This document shows, one piece after another, positions 1-10,811 of a stretch of DNA of 64,000 nt. The stretch is taken from NCBI GenBank assembly GCA_002286715.1, contig NSJX01000032.1:186001-250000 (forward strand), written 5' to 3'. How positions within the stretch are numbered: the first letter of the stretch is position 1; every line of letters starts with the position of its first letter. Under the pieces are notes generated by a model. It was not told the DNA's origin and made no database searches. It saw nothing but the letters and a program-made list of their open reading frames with translations. This DNA is from Dentipellis sp. KUC8613. Taxonomy: Eukaryota; Basidiomycota; Agaricomycetes; Russulales; Hericiaceae. The position numbers and the translations under genes are program-made.

Positions 1-207
1 GTCAAAGGTGTCGCGCCGGGCAGGAGCGCGACGGCGTCGCTGGAGGTCACGCTGGGCACGATTGCGCGCGTGGATGAGAATGGAAATAGCGTGCTGGCCC
101 CAGGAACGTATAACCTGTGGCTGGATACGGACCACCAGATCCCGCATAGCTTCGAGTTGACGGGCACGAGCGCGCAGATCAGCAATTTCCCGCAGCCGCC
201 TCATTGA
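1..207 (+). CDS. GH3 beta-xylosidase-like protein, C-terminal fragment
   Basis: The window opens inside a gene: frame 1 is open from base 1 to TGA at 205-207, giving 68 residues. The sequence contains V-x-L-G-T-I-A-R-V-D and a closing L-A-P-G-T-Y-N-L-W-L-D-T followed by H-S-F-x-L-T-G, which is the pattern of the C-terminal fibronectin type III-like domain of fungal glycoside hydrolase family 3 enzymes, especially secreted beta-xylosidases acting on xylan breakdown products. Catalytic residues lie upstream, outside the window, so substrate cannot be judged. The family call is from recognition of this tail alone; another Fn3-like tailed GH3 (beta-glucosidase) is possible. Confidence 0.72.
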   Translation, partial: VKGVAPGRSATASLEVTLGTIARVDENGNSVLAPGTYNLWLDTDHQIPHSFELTGTSAQISNFPQPPH

Positions 208-2107
208 GTGGTTAGGTGCTCACGGATGCGTTTCATGTAATATATTTGTTAACTATACATTGTGTATTCATGCTTGTTTCTTCCTCGGCGTTCTGGTGAT
301 GACGATGGACAATGGTTGAGCGTCACGGTGTGAATCAGGGAGAGGTTGTGCCTTGAGGGCAACTTCGAACCTGGTGACAAAGCGCACGGCGAAAGGACCC
401 CGCGTACCGCACCGAAATTCCATCCTGATGCAGATAAATCGGTCACAATTGGAACGTCGCGTCCACTATTTTGGCCGATTGTGGCGGGAATCTGTGAGGA
501 AGCGCGTCAGGATATATGATTCTTGGAAGGGAATCTCGTTGCGCACATGTAGGGGTGGTCTGGGGACGTGAAATTTTCACGTAGTTCGTTGGGGAGCTAC
601 GATGGGGCATCGTCCCAACCGTTCCCCGCCCCGCCCCGTCCTCAGCTAGTTGTTTAGCCAAAGCTCTACTACAATACGATGTGAAACTCATCTGAAATGT
701 CGCTATTGGGCGTAGGGAATCAAAGCGCCACGCCTGGGAAGACCGCTGCGTCATCCGCAACACAAGGTCGTGTAACACTCTGTATCGCTCCAATCGCAGT
801 CGAATCTTCTGATCTCGTGCAGTGTCTAGCAGTGAATAGAGACGGCTGTAATACGTCGAACGCTATTCGTCCAGAGTGACCAGAGTGTGCTTTGGGGCCT
901 ATGCACAAAAGGGAGTATCTTAGGCATACTGGCGCGTTTGAAATCGACGCATTGACTTACAATCAAAGCTATTGTCCTGTCCTACTTCCCAATTGTCTGC
1001 ATGCGCTTGGACGAGACACTGTGGACATATAAACGGCGTCGTCTTTCGCCCAGCGTCGCATCTGCTATATGCCCCCGCGTATGAGTGCGGACATTGTGTA
1101 CGAGCTCGCCAGGCCTCTAAGAAGCCTCAAACAACCTGCAGTGGAAAAGGCAAGCCTTTGTATACCCACTCCTGGAATCTTAGCTCGTACTCACCTGGTT
1201 GGCCCATCAGATGCCTGAATGCGTTGTGAGAGCCTCGGGAGAGACTTGACATAGATGTAAGGCCCATTCAGAGCGCAGGAATTTCAACTGGTTCGAATCC
1301 TCGTGGGCGCTTAGAGCGTGATGCAAAGCAGGAACCGCTCACCTATGTGAGCATGTACAACTTATGGGTCCTCCGAGGGAGACACAGTATTGAGTCGGGT
1401 CGCTCATGGCCCCGGCTAACATTCTTCCCCGTCCCCCGACCCCCCTCCCTGCTCAAGTAGGTCCTCGTGAAGACCCAGCCAGCCCTAGTGGTTTGAATTG
1501 CATCGTGGTGAGATTGCGCGCCTACACTGCTGTCCTGGACAGCGAATGCGGACGCCCTCGATGGTGGAGACTCTTCAGTGGCCGACGTGCGGCTCTCTGC
1601 TGCTCGTACTCGACGAGTACATCATAGATCTTGGTGGGGAAGAACGAGGTTTAATGCTGCCAAGAATTGGACGCCGTGGGCATTATGGACCATCGTCGGG
1701 ACATGCGGTCCGCTGGCGACCCAACTTCATAATTGATCGGTGAGTCTCCGAGATTTTCAGTGGCATGAAAGCGATGCTAACTTGAACAAAGAGCCTTCGT
1801 GCATGCGGTGGCTTCGACGCGTATGAGCTGCCCTCAATAGGCCCCCGCAAAGCTGTGTCAAGAGCGACCTTGGTCAGGCTAGCCGAAGACGGCACATGCT
1901 GAAGATTTCTATATCCGGTCCCGCATCGGGTGCCAGAGCCATCGTGGACGGGCCATCAAGGACGAACTCGCGGCGCGATTTAAGGCTGAGTTGAATTCGG
2001 GCTGCGTCACGCGTAACGCTCTTTCTCTCAACCACCAACTGTCAACGACCTCTGCCAGCCCGTACTCATCCATCCTCTTTCTACCACACCGACACACACC
2101 CATCAGC
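208..2107. other. Intergenic, no supported gene
   Basis: Only short overlapping ORFs in several frames are present and none reads like a protein. A GGTTCGAATCC box sits near 1284-1294 but lacks a pairing T-stem and an A box. The last 100 bases before 2108 are pyrimidine/CA-rich leader-like sequence of the HMG-box gene. Confidence 0.5.
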
Positions 2108-2943
2108 ATGTCGTCCGAACTCCCAGTGTTGCCGGGAGACCCCATCTTCCGCTATAATAATCAAGTAATCAAACTAATGCCTCGGGGCCCATTTAAACGT
2201 GGACAACCACCGAGGCCCCGCAACTCATGGATTCTATTCCGCTGCGCCGAGATGAAACGTCTCGAAAACACTCCAGGCTTCGAACACCTTTCATTAGGGG
2301 AAAAGTCAAAGCTTGCGAAGAAGACATATGATGCGCTGTCCAAAGATCAGAAGAAGGTCTGGAAGGATTTATCGGAATATGACAAGACGATCCATGCTAG
2401 ACAATACCCGGACTATGAGTTTAAGCCTCGCCGGTCTCTCGGGGGAAGCAATACGGCGGCCGCGAAGTCGTGTGGGCCGGCGCGCCATCGCGAGGAGGTT
2501 CGGGGCGCGGCGCCAGGCTCGAATGTGACCTTTGTGCAGTCTCAGCCAGCGGTGGCTTGGCAGGAGCAGCCTGCCGCTTTCACGGTGCGCGACCGTCGAA
2601 AGTTACTCGTTTTCGAGCTTTACTGATTTCTGAACAGAACTCGACGATCCCATCCCCTCCTCTTGCGCTCGCCTCTCCTCCCGCGCTCGCCTCTCCTCCT
2701 GCGCTCGCCTCTCCTCCTGCGCTCGCCTCTCCTCCTGCGCTCGCATCTCCTCCCGCGCTCGCATCTCCTCCCGCGCTCGCCCTCGCTCCCGGGGCCGAAG
2801 CCGAGGCCGGATGTGAATCCTTGATGGCGTTGCTCGGCGAGTATGGCACGCCCGCAGCGCTGGCAAAGGCCTGCCTGGATGCCGACCTCGCTTGGCTAGC
2901 CCAGCAACAGTCGAACGGTCTTGACTTTTCAGGGCAGTCCTGA
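2108..2943 (+). CDS. HMG-box (MATA-type) DNA-binding protein, copy 1
   Basis: Two exons, 2108-2584 and 2638-2943, give a 260-residue protein. The intron (2585-2637, 53 nt, gtgcgc...acag) is phase 0 and joins the two reading frames exactly. Residues about 35-106 form an HMG box: R-P-R-N-S-W-I-L-F-R at the start of helix 1, a K-L-A-K-K-x-Y-D-A-L helix, then W-K-D-L-S-E-Y-D-K and Y-P-D-Y-E-F-K-P-R-R. Such proteins bend DNA and act as nuclear transcription regulators; in basidiomycetes the MATA_HMG class includes sexual and developmental factors. After the intron come S-P-P-A-L-A repeats and a short tail with L-L-G-E-Y. The start is the ATG at 2108; an in-frame upstream extension to 1991 exists but reads like leader. 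Intron position matches the paralogues at 41.6, 45.8 and 57.4 kb. The target genes are unknown. Confidence 0.85.
2665..2780 (+). repeat. 18-bp coding minisatellite (SPPALA) in HMG-box copy 1
   Basis: Six full units of an 18-bp sequence starting GCGCTCGCCTCT, at 2665, 2683, 2701, 2719, 2737 and 2755, plus a partial unit at 2773. They encode A-L-A-S-P-P per unit and lie at the start of exon 2. Units differ only at a few positions (C/T, CCT/CAT), which indicates recent slippage expansion. The length is a multiple of three, so copy-number change keeps the frame. Confidence 0.9.
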
Positions 2944-3858
2944 GGGTTGAAGACGAGTAGAATTGGATAGAATTTTTCACAGGGGAGGGGGAAGGAAGCT
3001 GGTTCGGAGAAGCCGTCGTCCGTCATGTATCAGTATCATTCTTCTGGGCCGTCGCCCACTTCATCGCCCCCCACATCCATGACCTCCCTACGCATTTTCG
3101 ATCTACCACTACTGTAGCTCACTGGCCTGCCGTGCCACTCATCTTGGATATGTCTCTATCACCTCCGTCTCCTTTGTTGTGTTTTGGTCCACTCTCCGGC
3201 TACGTCCCACTCCGTCTCCTTACGTATACGTAATCCATTGCCATCCATTGTTCTTTCGTATGTACTTTTATAGTTGTTGTTGCCACAGTTCACGCAGTCG
3301 CGCCAGTCATAACGTTAAATAACGCTGCGTTCGATATATCAGAATCCAGATGATGTGCGACTATTATCGTTCCTGTTGTACGCCAAGTCCGCACAAGTCA
3401 GCGCTGCAAAGCTTCAAAGTCGAGTGAAGAGAGAACAGAACGATTGCCCGCGCGTGTGGTAAGTACTAGGACTCGATCGATGATCTACGATGCAGCGCAG
3501 GTGCCTTATATCGGGCCCAGGATCTGATCGAAGCCATACAAAGTGGACCTTCTGGCGTTCGCTGGGTGGACGCGGACATGCCGGTCGTCGCGATCAAGCT
3601 GTAATGTTCCTCCGGGTCCAGAGCACGAAGATGACGGGGAGAGGAATTGATCGGGATGGAACTTGACGTTGATGCGCTCGGAGATTCGCATGAGCCCGCT
3701 TCTTCCACTGACACACTCCATTATACTCATAGACTTCTCTCAACGCTGCCCCCAACAGCTCCCATCGCAGACGGAGTTAAAGTCGTGCGGCGTCAGGCTT
3801 GTTCGCAGCACCTCACACGGCAGCTGCAGTTCACTGCATTAGCTTGACGTGCCCTATA
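2944..3858. other. Intergenic with possible 3' UTR
   Basis: The first 500 bases are pyrimidine-rich, AT-richer 3'-flank-like sequence. From about 3466 to 3730 the minus strand has short open stretches in two frames that could be a continuation of the decayed F-box fragment downstream, but I cannot align them with the intact gene. Nothing else is supported. Confidence 0.4.
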
Positions 3859-4300
3859 TCATAGGTAGCGTGCGCACCGAGCACTGAGGAGAATCGTTCC
3901 TTTTACAATCAACCTACCACGCCAGCCCGGAAAGCTCAGGGCGAAAATCCCCGAGCCGCACAAGACCGCAGTCTCCGCCAAGGCTTCCACCGCATCCACG
4001 TGGCGTGACATGCATCGTCTTCTACAGGCACACTGCGATGCAGGCAGATACATGAGGGCGGAATTGTTCGTCAGCTTGCAGTCGGTGAGCGAGCATGTGA
4101 GAACAGGATGGAGGAATGGCAGCCAAGACGGCGCACATAGGGAGCCGTACTGTTCGCCCACTATTAAGTCGATAACGACGGGCAGGAGGTGGGTTACGTT
4201 GCGCACGGAGGTGACGAATGGGCAAGTATAGAAATGGTCGGGAATCTGATCTACAGGTTCGATGGCGGATCGGACACGAAGAACGTGAACACACAAACAT
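3859..4300 (-). pseudogene. Decayed F-box/LRR-like gene fragment
   Basis: The minus strand is open over about 145 codons and contains F-V-x-S-V-R-N-V-T-H-L-L near its start, followed by W-L-P-F-L-H-P-V-L-T-C-S-L and a Cys/Arg-rich stretch. The intact F-box gene at 10812-12729 has F-V-L-S-V-R-N-V-T-H-L-L-L, then W-M-P-F-L-E-P-L-V-A-L-T-T-L-A-C-S-L in the same order and spacing. No F-box, start codon or upstream half is seen here, so this is read as a truncated, diverged copy of the C-terminal half of that family. It may alternatively be the 3' exon of a gene whose 5' part I cannot recognise. Confidence 0.5.
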
Positions 4301-5072
4301 TTCTGTCCTTTGCCATTGAGCTATATAGACAACCGGCAGATCAAATACATCGCCGCGCTCGAGTATATGAGTGGTGTTGAGGGCGCGTTGCTGTACTTCG
4401 AGGTCTTCAAATCACGGATGAACTGTCATGTCGGGGTGGCGAGGACTAGGGTGTCAGGATCTGGCCGCGAAGTCTGCGTGGCACGATTGTCGGTAGAGTG
4501 AAGAGGGCGAAGGTTGGATTCAGATTATTGTATTCAACCTGCCTGACGTAGGAGATCTGGCGTTGTCGGTGTGGGGCGTATGCCTTCCAGAGTGCATCTT
4601 CGGAGCACATGTATTCTGCCGCTGCAAAAGCACTGCTGATTACCCTAGTGACTCACGCGCGAGCAATAAAAGCAATTAAAGGCTATGATTTACGATCTGG
4701 AGACGGAGAATATCCGAAGTATGCGGGTCACTGCGAAGGCTGTCGCGGCTGTAAATCTGATCACTAGCCTTGCTAAGCACTACATAAATGAATTCACCAC
4801 TCAGCCTGCTTTCGTGCCCATTCAAGGTCGCACGATTGATACTTGTCATGTTTGCAGTCGACTGTACAAGAGAACGTGGTTCACGCGCGCGCTACGCGCC
4901 AATTAGAGCGGCAAAACCCGGATGACGTGTTCAAGATAGCGTGTCTGCCAGCACGCGTCTTAGGCTCACTGCACACAACCATTACCTCCTCGTCCTCCTC
5001 CTCCCCCCAACTCCCCTCGTACTTCTACCCGCCGTCCGTCGTCCATCTACACAGCACGCACACAAGCTCACC
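4301..5072. other. Intergenic, GOT1 upstream region
   Basis: No convincing ORF. The last 100 bases before 5073 are C/T-rich with CA-repeats (leader-like) and end in CTCACC before the GOT1 ATG, a good fungal start context. Confidence 0.5.
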
Positions 5073-5769
5073 ATGTGGCTCACCGACATGCAAAGTGCGT
5101 CCATATCGAGCCACACAAAGATAGCGCAAACTCACATTTGCACTTGCAGAAATCGGCGTCGCGCTGACGACGTTCGGCGGGCTCTTCATGTTCCTCGGCG
5201 TCATCCTCTTCTTCGACGGCGCGCTTCTTGCGCTTGGAAACGTGCGTCTCCAACCTACTGTTCCCTGTGCTCGCGAAAGGCAGAGAGACCAGAAACCAAA
5301 GACGCAGGATATGGAAAACTGACGGCCCCGCAGCTCCTCTTCCTCAGCGGCCTCTTCCTTATCATCGGCCCGCAAAAGACGTTCTACTTCTTTGCGCGTA
5401 AGCAGAAGCTGCGCGGCACCGCGTGCTTCCTCGGCGGCATCCTCCTCGTCTTCCTCAAATGGCCCTTCTTCGGGGTCGTCCTCGAGACGTTCGGCTTCCT
5501 CAACCTCTTCGGGTACGTCCCAATTTCCTGCTGTCTTTGGCTCCCTTTGGGATAGCGCAGTGACGACAATACTGACATGTGCGCAGCGATTTCTTCCCCG
5601 TGATCCTCACCTTCCTCCGCCAACTGCCCTTCGTGGGCCAGTTCCTCAACATGCCCTATGTCCGCGATGTACGTCCCTTCTCTCTATCCTTCGCCTCCGA
5701 GTGCCTGACCGCTGACCCTATACGCAGGTCGCGGACCGCTTGGCGGGTTCACGGACCTCTGTAGTATGA
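5073..5769 (+). CDS. GOT1: Got1-type Golgi/ER vesicle transport membrane protein
   Basis: Five exons: 5073-5094, 5150-5241, 5334-5512, 5587-5668, 5728-5769, all phases consistent, giving 138 residues, the usual length for Got1. The protein begins MWLTDMQKIG, carries four hydrophobic segments and the family hallmarks [31 protein letters not shown], and R-Q-L-P-F-V-G near the end. Got1 proteins are small tetra-spanning membrane proteins of the early secretory pathway, needed for ER-Golgi transport and fusion with Golgi membranes in yeast. Introns are 46-92 nt with standard GT-AG ends. Identity is very secure because nearly every residue fits the conserved family pattern. Confidence 0.95.
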
Positions 5770-6016
5770 TATCATAGTAGAGCAGCATGTAGCAATGTAC
5801 ACGCCCTAATGGATCCCTTCCACCTCGCGCACTCTCCCCTCCCTTTACAGCAACACCCAGTCACCCAGCGCAGATTCAGATGTCAAGTTAACGGCCCTCG
5901 TAAGATCGTCACATTCAGTCACTAATAATACATTTGGTCCACAGGCATAGCCACAGCGTCCCCGTCTCGTCTCGGCTCGGCTCGTCAACATCTGATCACC
6001 GGCTCGCATACGAGGC

Positions 6017-8463
6017 TCACGAGACCTCCTTGTAGTCGATGTCCGTCCCCAGCTTCTTGTCGTCGTCGTCGTCCGCGTCTGCGCTCTCCGAAGTGGAGCC
6101 GCGACCGCCCTTCTCGCCGCGGAGCTCCTTCGATTGGGCGAGCTCGTCAATGTTGCGGAAGCGGAAGCTCCCGTCTTTGATTGCCTGATCCACACACAGG
6201 CCTCTGTGGCACGCGCACGCGTCAGCACGATCCCAGCAAGGGGGTGGTTGGGGAGAGGTGAAAGGTAGAAGAAAACGGGGGTTGGGAGAAGGAAGTGCAA
6301 TACTCACGCAGCATAGATCGTCATCGCGACGTACCCCGAGAACGGCACGAGGTACGAGCGCGCGGTGAACGCCTTGTCCGCGAGCGCGCCCTGCGCGGGC
6401 GGGTACCACGCGCCGCCGCCGACGCCCATCACGATCAGGCCCGAGCCGCGCTTCGTGTGCACGCCCAGGTTCTTCGTGCCCAGCGTGAATATGCACTGTG
6501 CGTCAAACGCTTATCAGCTGCTTGTCCTCATTACCTGCTGGCCGTGTCACTGTCCACGCGTCACCACTCGCCGGAGGCCGGTGGGAGACGGGGTAGAGAG
6601 GATTGGGAGGGGGAGAGGAAGAGGAGAAGCGTACTGGGTAGCAGATGCTCTCGAAAAAGAAGAGGCAGTAGAGGCACCCGATGCCCGCGTCGCCCGTGGC
6701 GAGCGCGACGGCGAGGCTGAACGTGCAGCACATGAACCCGTAGATCGTGAGCAGGAGCGCGGGGTCGACGAAGCGCAGGATCAGGACGCCGACGAAGCTG
6801 TCAGGCGCGCGTCGCGGGTCATTCGCGGAGAGCAATAGCAAGCGCAGAATGCAGGTCAGCGAAGAGGGTAAAACCAAAAGAGGTGGGAGAACGCACCGGC
6901 CGCCGGTGAACGTGAGCTGGCAGAACGAGAACATGAGGCTCGCGCGCGAGTGGTTGATGCCCTTGTCGACGAGGAAGTTGACCACGAAGGCCGCGACGCC
7001 GACCTGCGCGCCTCTTTACACCACCAGCATCAGCGTCCATCTCGACTACACTGTTGAGTGGGAGGGAAGACGTACACGTAGGTCATCTGCGCGACGAAGC
7101 CGAAGATGCAGCGGTACTGCTTGTAGAACGGGCCGATGTCGTCCACGACGCCCGCGTCCATGATCTCCTGCGTGAGCGCCTCTTCCGTGATTTCTGGAAG
7201 CTCGCAGAAGCTGTACTATCATTTCAGCATGGACTGAGGGATGCGGAATTCGAGAGGGGGAACGCACAAAAAGAGGATATTAAGCACAAGCCCGAGGCCT
7301 GCGACCGCGAGGTACACCCTGCATGTCCGTCAAATATCAGCCCCAGCTACAAACCAAGAAGCACGAATACTAGAGTGTATAGATAAATGGGGAATCAACG
7401 CACCACTGCACGGTATCGAGCGTCGTCGCGTTCTTCCCGCGGAAGAAGTACGTCGAGCCGATGAGCGGGCCCGCGAAGGACGCAACGCCCTGGAAGCCCT
7501 GGCTGAAGTTGAGCCGCATCGCCGCGTAGCGCGGCGAGCCGAGCACGGTGATGTACGAGTTCGCGGCGACCTCGAGGCAGGAGAGGCCGCATCCTGATAC
7601 ACCATCGTCAGGTCAATTCGTGGAAGGAAGGGGAGAGGAGGGGAGGAAGGAGACGCACCGATGACGAAGGTGCACCCGACGAAGCCGCCATACTTTGAGT
7701 ATACGGCGGAGGGCCAGAAGAAGATCGCGCCTGCCGATTGGGGATCAGATGTTGACGCTGACGGGGGTACCGGTCTGGTGGGTGATGTGTACGTACCGAG
7801 GGAATAGAGCGTCAGCCCCATGTGGATGCCTTTCTACATACCAAACAACGGTTACGCTTATCATTAAAACGTAGTGCAGACGAGACTTGCTTTGTACCCA
7901 TATCTCCGCATCTTCGAAGTCAAGTCGGTAGATGAGTGAATCATATGCAGAAAGCGCGAAGGTGGGGAACTCACGAATACACCCGCAACCGGCGAATACA
8001 CGATGTAGGCGCCCTATGGAAAGTGTTTTGAGTATGATGCACGCAGCACGGCGCGTAGTTGCCGTGAAACAGGGCCGCTCACGAAGTACGCGAGTTGCAG
8101 AAGCGTGCTCTGCAACTTCGTGATGCCGAGAACCTCCTGGAAGTGCGAATTGAGGACATCAAGGAGCTGTGAAACCAAATGAGTACGCGGGGAAGAGCAC
8201 ATGAGGTGAGAACATGATGCGTACGCCGTATGCAAAGCCCCCTAGTCGCGCAGAGGAAGTGGACAAAGTCAGCTGCAGTGAGGAATGGCAGACGCGACGC
8301 GACGTACAGGTGAAAAACAGCGTCGTCACGAGCGAGAAGGAGAATAGCCATCTTGACCACGACAGCTCGCTGCCTACCGGGACCGCCCCATCCTCATCAA
8401 CTTCCACTCCGCTCCTCCCCCCCAAAAAAGCAGCGCACCTGTAACACCCGCTGGAGCAGTCAT
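6017..8463 (-). CDS. MFS transporter, FHS (L-fucose permease-like) family
   Basis: Fifteen exons on the minus strand: 8439-8463, 8308-8373, 8225-8241, 8083-8166, 7975-8013, 7891-7911, 7797-7833, 7659-7730, 7404-7593, 7268-7318, 7076-7210, 6897-7013, 6635-6797, 6308-6495, 6017-6203; total 463 residues with every phase closing. Predicted features are about twelve hydrophobic segments, L-L-D-V-L-N-S-H-F-Q early, G-Y-K-K-G-I-H-M-G-L-T-L-Y-S-L-G after segment 2, and a C-terminal acidic run of five Asp. These match fungal FHS-type permeases (glucose/galactose or fucose:H+ symporters of the plasma membrane). Exons 3 (17 nt) and 6 (21 nt) are microexons, and the intron after exon 6 starts with GC (AAA|gcaagt) rather than GT. 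The exact substrate is not visible from sequence. Confidence 0.88.
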
Positions 8464-8517
8464 CCTGAGCTTCGCGAGCAGGAGCAGACGCGGGCGACCA
8501 ACAGACACAACCGCACC

Positions 8518-8525
8518 TTATATAG
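8518..8525 (-). promoter_or_regulatory. TATA-like box of the MFS transporter gene
   Basis: CTATATAA reads on the minus strand about 55 bases upstream of the ATG at 8463. A second TATA-like stretch lies near 8558-8563. Position fits a core promoter; no other element is clear. Confidence 0.45.
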
Positions 8526-10811
8526 GTCCCCACCCCACACCGAAGCAGTCACGCGTCTGCTATAAACGCGGGGTAACGGACATGGACATGGAGGCATCAG
8601 TCCGGACCCATGATGCAGATGGACGATGCACGGCGCCTAGCGGCAGCTCCTGTGGAGTGCGCGCTCTGGCCAGCCTGCCGACACAAGAAGTCGCCCCCCG
8701 TGATGCTCCCCGGCCCGTGACGGGGGCGGGCGTGCCTGGGATAGAGCATGCGTTGCCTGTGTGGGGGGCCATGTTGGACGCGGGGTTGAAGAAGGGTGCG
8801 AATGATGCCGAGGTGGGGGTTAGAGTGTGCGAATGGAAGCTGCTTTGCTGGTTTCTTACATGTCTATAGCCCCCAAGATAACAATTTTACCAGCCAATGT
8901 GCGTCGTAGTTGCTCGCACAGCGGGAGGTTGAGCCCGCGTCGAAACTCCTGTAGCAGCATAGAGGACTCGAAAGCCTCGGTGGCCCGCGGGACGCCAACG
9001 GCCCCGATGTCCGCGCGCCCACCCCAAACTCAAAGGAACACGCCATGAAGCGACGAGCTCGCCTCACAGTCGGACACCCGTGCCGCCTGTCCCGATTGCC
9101 ACCACGGTCGACGGGCACGCGGGCAGCAGACACGTCCTGTGATCTGACCTTCGCATCATGCATCAGACAAACGCGACGGGCGCGTATAGCGTATAAGGAC
9201 ATACACCTCCTCACCGTGACCCCATCCACACCGACATGGCGGCCTTATGTTCCTCCATAGAAGCTGGAGCCCCTTCTTGGCAAGGCAGCCGCCACGCGCT
9301 GTAGACACCTGCGAGATGATCAGCCCCGAGACTCCAACATGATCGCTGCAGTCGGTAGAAATGGCTCCCGATAGTGATCCAGCAAGCCTGTAGAAGCTAG
9401 CTAGAAGAACAGGAGAGAGGGAGGCGTCGACTTGGTCCATGCCCTTGACGGTTGCGCATCCGATGGAAGAAGAGAACATAAAATGAGTACCACCGTGCGT
9501 GCAGTGACGCGTCCGCCGGACAACCGGACCCGGAAGCATCCACGCAAATGTGGGGTTGATCGTGATAGATCTGCTCCCGGGATCTCAACATCTCCCGTAC
9601 ACATGTCCAGAATATCCGGGCGCGGAGGGCGCTCGTGGGAGTCGCGCCGTGCTTTGCAGACATCCTACGCAGACATATCGTGTCCTGTACACCGTGGATG
9701 GTGTTCTCGAAGGAGAGAAACAAGGAGAAGAAGATCGAGGAGACTCGGGCTCGCTGACTCCCACACTCAAATTGCATCAAAGCTCAGAAGCGTCTTACCT
9801 TACGGTATATCTATATAGTATATCTGAAAGACAAAGAAGTAAGGAAGTCTGGAAGAACGGATTCGAAAGGAAGCTGCGTACCAGTGGTACCTGCAATCCC
9901 GACGGGCCAGCGCAAACCCCGAGTATCGTAAACATCGACGTCGACATCATTCCAAAAAATCCATGCGAATGGGACCAAACATAGGCTGATACATGTAGAA
10001 TGGTATGTTGTATCAATGGAATGAAATGAGGAGTAGGAGGAAGGATGGGACCATCCTGATGCGGACGGGAACGGCCCAAATGAGTATGCGTTCGGAGCAT
10101 CTTTCCATATTCGCAGATGAATCGGTCAAAATCCGGACGCTCCATCTAATCTTAGGTCAAATCTGGCCGAAACCCGTGCGGACGGAAGGACCGAAATTTA
10201 CGATTTTCGGAGGAAACTCGGGGTCCCAAAAGCCCTCGGCGATTGCGACTGCCTCTCGTTGAGAGACTGGTATATCTTCCTGCAGAAACTCGCCGCGCTG
10301 CCGTGCAGCATGCAATATACAGTGACGCACGCAAGCTAGCAAAGGGGCCGTGATGACAGCAAGGCGCCGCGCGACCTGGCCGCTCGGTAAGCCTGACATC
10401 TTCTCGGGTCCGCCACAGCCTCCAGCTAGCCTGAGAGTATTGTCGGACATGGCTAAATTGAGGATCAGAGCAATTATCAGGGAACGGATAAGTAGTGCTC
10501 GCTGGGTTGACGCGGGCTGGCGGAGGTGACCGACGTCGCAGCGGTCGATGAATATGCAGTGAGCTCCGACTGTTAGATGCTACCTCGCAGATCACCCACA
10601 TGCACCAGCTCTCGTCCTCCGCAAAACCACGTCACGCAGCCTGCGGCAGAGTCATCATGCGCATTTCGTTCCAAGTAGTGAATGGGAACGTCGACGTGGT
10701 CTGAGGGTATTGACACGACAAGAACGGGATCGCGAAAGGAATCGGGACTGGTCATGATCACGGTCACTGTTTCCGAGTCATACCCCGCGACGCGATGGCC
10801 ACGACACCTGC
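8526..10811. other. Long intergenic region, one weak ORF
   Basis: About 2.3 kb with no family I recognise. The only stretch that looks mildly protein-like is a 97-codon minus-strand ORF at 10157-10450 that begins with ATG (M-S-D-N-T-L-R-L-A-G) and contains H-C-I-L-H-A-A-R-Q-R-G-E-F-L; it has no introns, no known motif and could be chance in GC-rich DNA. The remaining ORFs overlap one another on both strands. Confidence 0.4.

Noticed and set aside
1261..1320. GGTTCGAATCC B-box-like sequence suggesting a tRNA gene
   Set aside because: The flanking bases do not pair as a T-stem, no A box lies at the right distance upstream, and no T-run follows.
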